From the NCBI GenBank assembly GCA_025359065.1, contig JANYHM010000118.1, positions 1 through 59,464 on the forward strand: DNA of 59,464 nucleotides. The letters are read 5' to 3'. This document shows positions 55,005 through 59,464 of this stretch, one piece after another (positions within the stretch are counted from its first letter, which is position 1; every line of letters starts with the position of its first letter). The translations under genes were made by a program, and so were the position numbers. The stretch comes from Synechococcales cyanobacterium GL140_1_metabinner_5_sub. Its GTDB lineage: Bacteria; Cyanobacteriota; Cyanobacteriia; Cyanobacteriales; Chamaesiphonaceae. Under the pieces are notes generated by a model. That model was not told the DNA's origin, ran no database searches, and saw nothing but the letters and a program-made list of their open reading frames with translations.

Positions 55005-56132
55005 CTAGGCTGGCTTGACTAAGTTTTCTAGACCTTTTGTCACCTTGGCCGAAACAATGCCATCTTCAGCAGTCATTTTATCCAAAACATCTTGGCCTTC
55101 AATTACATAGCCAAAAACCGAATAGCGACCATCCAACAAGTTTCGGCCAGCGGGAGTCAGCTCTGGCTCAAACAAGAAGAAAAAGAATTGCGAAGAACCA
55201 CCATCTGGATCCGATTCTGGTCTGGCCATGGCCAATGCGCCAAAAGAAGAAAAAGGTAACACTGGTTCTTCATTAAAGCGTCCAGAATCTTCCATGGTGA
55301 TGCCATAGGTGGGTTTTTTGTCACCTTTGACCAAGACTTCTAAGGGCACCGATCGGTATTTTTTGGTTTTAGGGTCAATGAACCCAACTTCTTCACCGGC
55401 AGGATCACCGATTTGTAAAACGTAGGAATCTTCGGCGCGGGTGAAAGGAAGCTTGTTATAAAATCCCCGTTGCACTAGGTCTACAAAGTTGCCAGCGGTA
55501 ACTGGGGCACTGTAGCCATCAACGATCGCCTCTACGTCTCCTTTGGTGGTTTTAAAGGCGATCGTGGCACGGCCTTTGAGTTGGGGTAGTTTGTTGTACT
55601 CGGCAGGTACTTCAAACGGAAATTCTGTGACCATCGATTCTTCTAGGGCACCAATTTTGTCTAGGACGGCGTTGCGTTTGGCCTGAATGGTATTTCGGTC
55701 TTTGGCTTCGGCAGCGGTGGTGAGGTCTGCTACGTCTAGTTTGATTTCTTCTAACAGCGCTGTGCCAGCAGTCTGTTGAGAGACGGGGATGGTTTTGATG
55801 ATGTCGGCAGTGCGAGATTGCAGTGTGGAGCTGGCCTGTTTGACATCGCCAGCGATTTTCTGCCAGCGTTTGCTGCGCAGTTGGCTACCAATGTCTTCTA
55901 GGCTTGCTTGAGCTTTGCGCAGGTCTGGGGAGTCGATCGGCAGCGCGTAACGTAAAATCGCCCGACCATCGGTGATGGCGTTACCAGAGGGCAACAGAGT
56001 GCCTGCACTAACGTTGCCGACATTGAGAGTCAGAGTGAGAGTCAGAGAAAGGCTGAGACAAATGCTGAGTGCCAGGAGGCTGCGTATGCCTCCGCCGAGT
56101 TTGGCTAAAATAAAGGTTTTGATAATGTTCAT
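55005..56132 (-). CDS. Cyclophilin-type peptidyl-prolyl cis-trans isomerase (TLP-like)
   Basis: From the ATG at 56132 it has 375 residues; the frame opens at 56150. A signal peptide with a repetitive LSLSLTLTLTLN core targets it to the thylakoid lumen or periplasm. A helical N-terminal domain (about 45-185) resembles that of plant TLP38/TLP40 proteins. The cyclophilin domain (about 190-375) has VDLVQRGFYNKLPFTR, GALAMARPESDPDGGSSQFFFFL and YSVFGYVIEGQDVLDKM. It probably helps fold photosystem proteins. Confidence 0.9.
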   Translation of the reverse strand: MNIIKTFILAKLGGGIRSLLALSICLSLSLTLTLTLNVGNVSAGTLLPSGNAITDGRAILRYALPIDSPDLRKAQASLEDIGSQLRSKRWQKIAGDVKQASSTLQSRTADIIKTIPVSQQTAGTALLEEIKLDVADLTTAAEAKDRNTIQAKRNAVLDKIGALEESMVTEFPFEVPAEYNKLPQLKGRATIAFKTTKGDVEAIVDGYSAPVTAGNFVDLVQRGFYNKLPFTRAEDSYVLQIGDPAGEEVGFIDPKTKKYRSVPLEVLVKGDKKPTYGITMEDSGRFNEEPVLPFSSFGALAMARPESDPDGGSSQFFFFLFEPELTPAGRNLLDGRYSVFGYVIEGQDVLDKMTAEDGIVSAKVTKGLENLVKPA

Positions 56133-56383
56133 ATATGTATGGCTGGGCAACAGGCCAGGATCTGGATGTCGCTGATTGATACGTTCTATCTTGCCACAGG
56201 TAAGCCGATTCTCTCACGGAGATGCTGACCAGCAGATTGGACTAGAAACGATCGAGCCAGTTCGAGAGGTCAGCGATAGAAGAGAATCGGAGGAAAGAGA
56301 TTGCCAGTAATTGAACCAAATAAAAGTATTTTTCCAGTTGCTCTTGAGATGGTTCTCCACTGGAGATGATAAATGAATGACGA

Positions 56384-58561
56384 TTATTTCATCACTCTGG
56401 TTGCATTAAAAATCGCTGCTAATGCCACACCAACATCGGCAAAAACAGCTTCCCACATCGTTGCTAATCCCATTAAACCCAGTCCGATAAAAATCGCCTT
56501 GATAGTTAAAGCGAAGATAATATTTTGCAAGACGATCGCATGAGTCTTTTTGCCTACCTGAATTGCTTCTGCTACCTTTGACGGCGCATCTGTCATCAGT
56601 ACCACATCGGCAGTTTCAATCGCCGCATCCGAACCCAATCCACCCATTGCAATCCCCACATCTGCTCTGGCAATTACAGGCGCGTCATTAATTCCATCCC
56701 CGACGAAAGCCACCTTACCTTTCTTAGAAAACTCTCCAAGTAACTTTTCGATCGCTGCTACTTTATCTTCTGGCAATAACTCCGCCGCGAAAGTATCGAC
56801 TCCCAAAGTTTTCGCGATTCGTGCTGCCACAAATCGTGAGTCCCCCGTCAACATCATCACCCGCTCGACACCTGCGGCTTTGAGATCGCGAATTGCCTGT
56901 GCAGCATCTTCTTTGATTTCATCAGCAATGATAATGTATCCAGCATAAATACTATCGACTGCCACATGCACCACCGTACCCTCAACATCACAGGTGTCGT
57001 GAGCGATATTCTCGCGGTGCATCAATCGATCGTTACCTGCTAATACTAACTTTCCTTCAATCGTCGCCTGAATCCCATGAGCAGCAATTTCGGTGTAGTT
57101 ATAAATCGTAGATTCATCAATGGGGTGATTATAAGCTGTGCGAATCGATTTAGCGATCGGATGGTTGGAATTTGCTTCGGCCTCAGCAGCAATGCGTAAT
57201 AAATCGGATTGCTTAAAGCCATTAGAAGGAACGATTTCAGTAACTTTAAATACGCCCTGAGTCAAAGTTCCTGTCTTATCAAATGCGATCGCCTTAACTC
57301 CCGATAAAGTATCTAGAAAAGTCGATCCTTTGATTAATATTCCCCGTTTAGCTGCTCCACCAATCCCACCAAAATAACCGAGCGGAATACTAATTACCAA
57401 TCCGCAGGGGCAGGAAATTACCAGCAGAATTAGAGCGCGATATACCCACTCAGCATGGGTAGCACCTGGAATTACTAATGGTGGAATCAATGCCACTAAT
57501 AATGATGAAACTACTACAATCGGCGTATACCGACGGGCAAATTTAGCAATAAATTTCTCAGTTTCAGCTTTCTTTGCACTGGCATTTTCGACCAAATCTA
57601 GAATCCGTGAAATCGACGATTCCCCAAATAATTTAGTAACGGTGACAGTTAATAGCCCAGTTTGGTTAATCGTTCCAGCCAACACAGTTTCACCCACATT
57701 TACCGTGCGTGGCACTGATTCGCCCGTTAATGCCGATGTATCGACTTGAGAGTTACCTTCGATAATTTCACCATCGAGCGGCACCTTTTCTCCTGGTTTA
57801 ATAACGATCGTCTCGCCTACTTTTACCCGATCAGGCGAAACTACTTCAATTCCATTAGCTGTTTTGAGATTGGCAGTATCGGGACGAATTTCGAGTAGTG
57901 CCGAAATTGATCGCCGCGATTTACTGACAGCTAACTCCTGAAATAATTCGCCGATTTTGAAAAATAACATTACGCCCACAGCTTCAGGTAGCTGTTTAAT
58001 CGCAATTGCTCCCAGTGTCGCGATCGTCATCAGAAAGTTTTCATCAAATACTTGTCCGCGTAAAATATTCCTTCCCGCAGTGGTTAATACTGTCCAACTA
58101 CTCAATAAATAAGCCGGAATAAATACTAAATACAATCCGATCGATAATGGTGTTGCGCTTAATTGTTTCTCAAAGATAGAACCTATTATAAACAGCGCAA
58201 TTACAACCCCGACTAATGTACCTTCACGCTTTAAGTCAACTTCTCCGCCACCATGATTATGCCCGTCGTCTTCGTCACCATCATTATGACTACTATGGTC
58301 GTGGTTACTCTGTTTAGCTGGAGACTTAGACTTCCCTTCGATGATCGTATAACCTAATGCTGTCACTCGTTGCTGAATATCTGCTTCACTTACTAGTGCT
58401 GGATCGTAAGTGACGATCGTCCTTCCAGTTGCTACCACCACAGATATCTCAGCTACCCCTGCTAGCTTCTCTACAGCTTTTTCAATTTTCATCGCACAGC
58501 TCGTGCAGTCCATCCCACCAATTTGCATCCGTTGGGTTTTGAGTGCGGGTACTTGAGTCAT
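56384..58561 (-). CDS. ziaA: Zinc/heavy-metal exporting P1B-type ATPase
   Basis: The 725-residue pump starts with a heavy-metal domain (GMDCTSC, C19 and C22), then a His/Asp-rich segment (about 84-108, NHDHSSHNDGDEDDGHNHG) typical of Zn/Cd/Co pumps. The membrane metal site is SCPCGLV (C384, C386), the phosphorylation site DKTGTLT (D428), and the hinge GDGINDAPV. It is divergent from an ArsR gene; the shared 141-bp region has a palindrome overlapping its -35. It likely exports Zn, possibly Cd, to the periplasm. Confidence 0.93.
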   Translation of the reverse strand: MTQVPALKTQRMQIGGMDCTSCAMKIEKAVEKLAGVAEISVVVATGRTIVTYDPALVSEADIQQRVTALGYTIIEGKSKSPAKQSNHDHSSHNDGDEDDGHNHGGGEVDLKREGTLVGVVIALFIIGSIFEKQLSATPLSIGLYLVFIPAYLLSSWTVLTTAGRNILRGQVFDENFLMTIATLGAIAIKQLPEAVGVMLFFKIGELFQELAVSKSRRSISALLEIRPDTANLKTANGIEVVSPDRVKVGETIVIKPGEKVPLDGEIIEGNSQVDTSALTGESVPRTVNVGETVLAGTINQTGLLTVTVTKLFGESSISRILDLVENASAKKAETEKFIAKFARRYTPIVVVSSLLVALIPPLVIPGATHAEWVYRALILLVISCPCGLVISIPLGYFGGIGGAAKRGILIKGSTFLDTLSGVKAIAFDKTGTLTQGVFKVTEIVPSNGFKQSDLLRIAAEAEANSNHPIAKSIRTAYNHPIDESTIYNYTEIAAHGIQATIEGKLVLAGNDRLMHRENIAHDTCDVEGTVVHVAVDSIYAGYIIIADEIKEDAAQAIRDLKAAGVERVMMLTGDSRFVAARIAKTLGVDTFAAELLPEDKVAAIEKLLGEFSKKGKVAFVGDGINDAPVIARADVGIAMGGLGSDAAIETADVVLMTDAPSKVAEAIQVGKKTHAIVLQNIIFALTIKAIFIGLGLMGLATMWEAVFADVGVALAAIFNATRVMK

Positions 58562-58595
58562 ATCTGTTGTGGAAAGTTTTTAACTGACATCTCGA

Positions 58596-58601
58596 ATTAT
58601 A
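58596..58601 (-). promoter_or_regulatory. ziaA -10 element
   Basis: TATAAT (minus strand, 58601-58596) is 35 bp before the ziaA ATG. The -35 region 17 bp further up (58624-58619) is poor and lies in the ArsR-type palindrome at 58616-58637. Confidence 0.55.
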
Positions 58602-58615
58602 GACCAAAATCACAA

Positions 58616-58637
58616 TATCTGAAAGTATATTCAGATG
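58616..58637. promoter_or_regulatory. SmtB/ZiaR-type operator
   Basis: TATCTGA (58616-58622) and TCAGATG (58631-58637) are near-perfect inverted arms with 8 nt between them, matching the known shape of ArsR/SmtB operators in zinc resistance genes. It lies between ziaA and the ArsR gene and covers the ziaA -35. Confidence 0.75.
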
Positions 58638-58656
58638 TATAATGATTCTCATTATT
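58638..58656. promoter_or_regulatory. Fur/Zur-like box
   Basis: TATAATGATTCTCATTATT matches the 19-bp Fur consensus GATAATGATAATCATTATC at 16 positions by my count, counting either A or T as a match at position 10. It touches the ArsR-type operator and lies 5 bp before the TATAAT of the ArsR gene (58662-58667), so a Fur-family protein could also act here. The match is seen; binding is inferred. Confidence 0.5.
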
Positions 58657-58702
58657 ACCGCTATAATTTAGGAAGAGTCAATTTTATTCACTTAAACTTC
58701 TC

Positions 58703-59149
58703 ATGACCGAGCAGGAATATTCCGGTAAATCGAGTCTGCCTTGCAGACACTCCGTGAGCGACGATTCTCAGGTACCCAGTTGTGATGATCAATTGGTGCA
58801 TTTAGATAATGTTCGTCAACTGCAACTAGAAATTCTGCCAATAGATGAAGCTCAACGTCGGGCAGAACTATTTACCGTTTTGGCAGATCCCAATCGACTG
58901 CGGTTGCTGTCCGCACTGGCGAACCAAGAATTATGCGTCTGCGATCTGGCAGCGGGTTTGAAAATGGGCGAATCGGCAGTATCTCACCAGTTGCGAGTAT
59001 TGAAATCGATGCGAATGGTCAATTACCGTAAGGAAGGGCGAAATGTCTATTATAGTTTGGCAGATAGTCAGGCGATCGACTTATATAAATTAATCTGTGC
59101 CCAGTTCTCAACTGCCTTAAAACTTCACCCAGATATTCTTAGCGGTTGA
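58703..59149 (+). CDS. ziaR: ArsR/SmtB family metal-sensing repressor
   Basis: The 148 residues have the winged-helix recognition segment MGESAVSHQLRVLKSMRMV followed by the wing YRKEGRNVYYSL. The alpha3N-type site is present: C78 and C80 in ELCVCDLA, plus N-terminal C14, H16 and C27. The alpha5 site of SmtB (Asp, His, His, Glu) keeps only D121; the others are Q123, Q134 and T137. It should therefore sense metal through the alpha3N site alone. It is divergent from ziaA, which it presumably represses, and has its own TATAAT at 58662. Confidence 0.92.
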   Translation: MTEQEYSGKSSLPCRHSVSDDSQVPSCDDQLVHLDNVRQLQLEILPIDEAQRRAELFTVLADPNRLRLLSALANQELCVCDLAAGLKMGESAVSHQLRVLKSMRMVNYRKEGRNVYYSLADSQAIDLYKLICAQFSTALKLHPDILSG

Positions 59150-59169
59150 GCCACCCTAAGAATATCTGG
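59131..59169. repeat. 12-bp perfect inverted repeat at the ziaR 3' end
   Basis: CAGATATTCTTA (59131-59142) and TAAGAATATCTG (59158-59169) flank a 15-nt loop containing the stop codon. Its arms resemble the CAGATAT half-sites of SmtB operators. It may be a hairpin at the mRNA end or a binding site. Confidence 0.6.
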
Positions 59170-59190
59170 AATAATAACCAAGTAAGTTGA

Positions 59191-59215
59191 AAGCTGCTAT
59201 GGAGCTTTTTGTTTG
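59191..59215 (+). terminator. Terminator downstream of ziaR
   Basis: AAAGCT (59191-59196) pairs with AGCTTT (59204-59209) around GCTATGG, followed by TTGTTT. The short stem with a T-run fits a rho-independent terminator. Confidence 0.6.
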
Positions 59216-59398
59216 AAGTTGAAGCATCTTTCCTCCTAGTGCCTCTTGATTATGTTGGGGGATAATACTAGACACATAATAATTATCTCACTCTTGCCGT
59301 TTTGACCTCGCCAACAGTATCCAACTACCCCTGTTAAGGTGACACATGTACTATAATCTACCCATGACTTGAAAAGCTTTGTCAGAGGGGAATTGAAC

Positions 59399-59464
59399 AT
59401 GATTAGCGCCATCTTTGAACGATTTGTTGAGAATACTGCTGTAACGGTTATGGTTAGAGCCATT
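59399..59464 (+). mobile_element. 5' end of an IS4-like transposase gene (cut by the window)
   Basis: An ATG at 59399 with GAGGGG ten nt upstream begins MISAIFERFVENTAVTVMVR, which resembles the first residues of IS4-type transposases common in cyanobacteria (FERF-x-E-x-S-P-V-x-VM-x-R). The frame is open to the window edge. The left end of the element must lie somewhere in 59220-59398, but no terminal repeat could be set without the other end. Confidence 0.65.

Overview
The window looks like a chromosomal segment from a cyanobacterium. The evidence is the many GATCG and GCGATCGC (HIP1-like) octamers together with typically cyanobacterial genes: a PatA-type Pil/Hmp chemotaxis operon, DUF3177, a DICT/GAF histidine kinase, a nadM-Nudix plus nadV pair, a thylakoid-type cyclophilin, tandem lepB genes, and Zia-type zinc export. 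No rRNA or tRNA gene and no CRISPR array was seen. Genus cannot be assigned from this sequence alone.

Layout. 1-3.9 kb: glycogen branching enzyme glgB, overlapping tail to tail with a caspase-fold protein that has lost both catalytic residues. 4.2-12.9 kb: a complete five-gene operon of type IV pilus motility or phototaxis control (PatA-like regulator, CheY, CheW, MCP, hybrid CheA), ending at a bidirectional terminator. 13-13.8 kb: two tandem paralogous small secreted proteins. 14-19.9 kb: rpiA, sat (TTG start with a good RBS), a REP repeat cluster with its RAYT transposase, ubiD, mtnA and a small conserved protein. 20-22.7 kb: bioF translationally coupled to an MltA/3D-like lipoprotein whose reading frame is joined to a broken dihydroorotase N-terminus. 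22.9-28.5 kb: two signal peptidases, an amidase, DUF3177, crcB and a membrane-anchored WD40 protein. 28.6-32.1 kb: a DICT-GAF histidine kinase, a small-protein/HNH nuclease pair and a Uma2 protein. 32.4-39.2 kb: a DUF4129-DUF4350-MoxR-DUF58 operon with SpoIIM-like, polytopic and RDD membrane proteins. 39.2-41.8 kb: NAD salvage genes nadM-nadV under a promoter carrying an NrtR-like palindrome.

41.8-46.2 kb is a decaying accessory zone. It holds a WD40 gene broken by one nonsense codon and one frameshift, an Rpn-type PD-(D/E)XK nuclease gene with a 12-bp coding repeat and a possible internal antitoxin start, a relic of an outer membrane protein and a DUF4114 tail. 46.2-59.1 kb returns to ordinary genes: an outer membrane barrel protein, plsC, a TetR repressor with three matching operators in front of a hotdog thioesterase gene, an amino-acid-type ABC binding protein, an Hpt protein, a sigma-like factor, tldD, a NIL/ferredoxin protein, a cyclophilin, and a divergent zinc ATPase/ArsR pair. 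The window ends inside the start of an IS4-like transposase gene.

The most notable signals are the possible gene-within-gene in the Rpn nuclease, the operator-promoter of nadM, the three TetR palindromes, the altered metal site of the ArsR protein, the REP/RAYT cluster, and the dihydroorotase-lipoprotein chimera. All functions are inferred from motifs read by eye; no database search was run.
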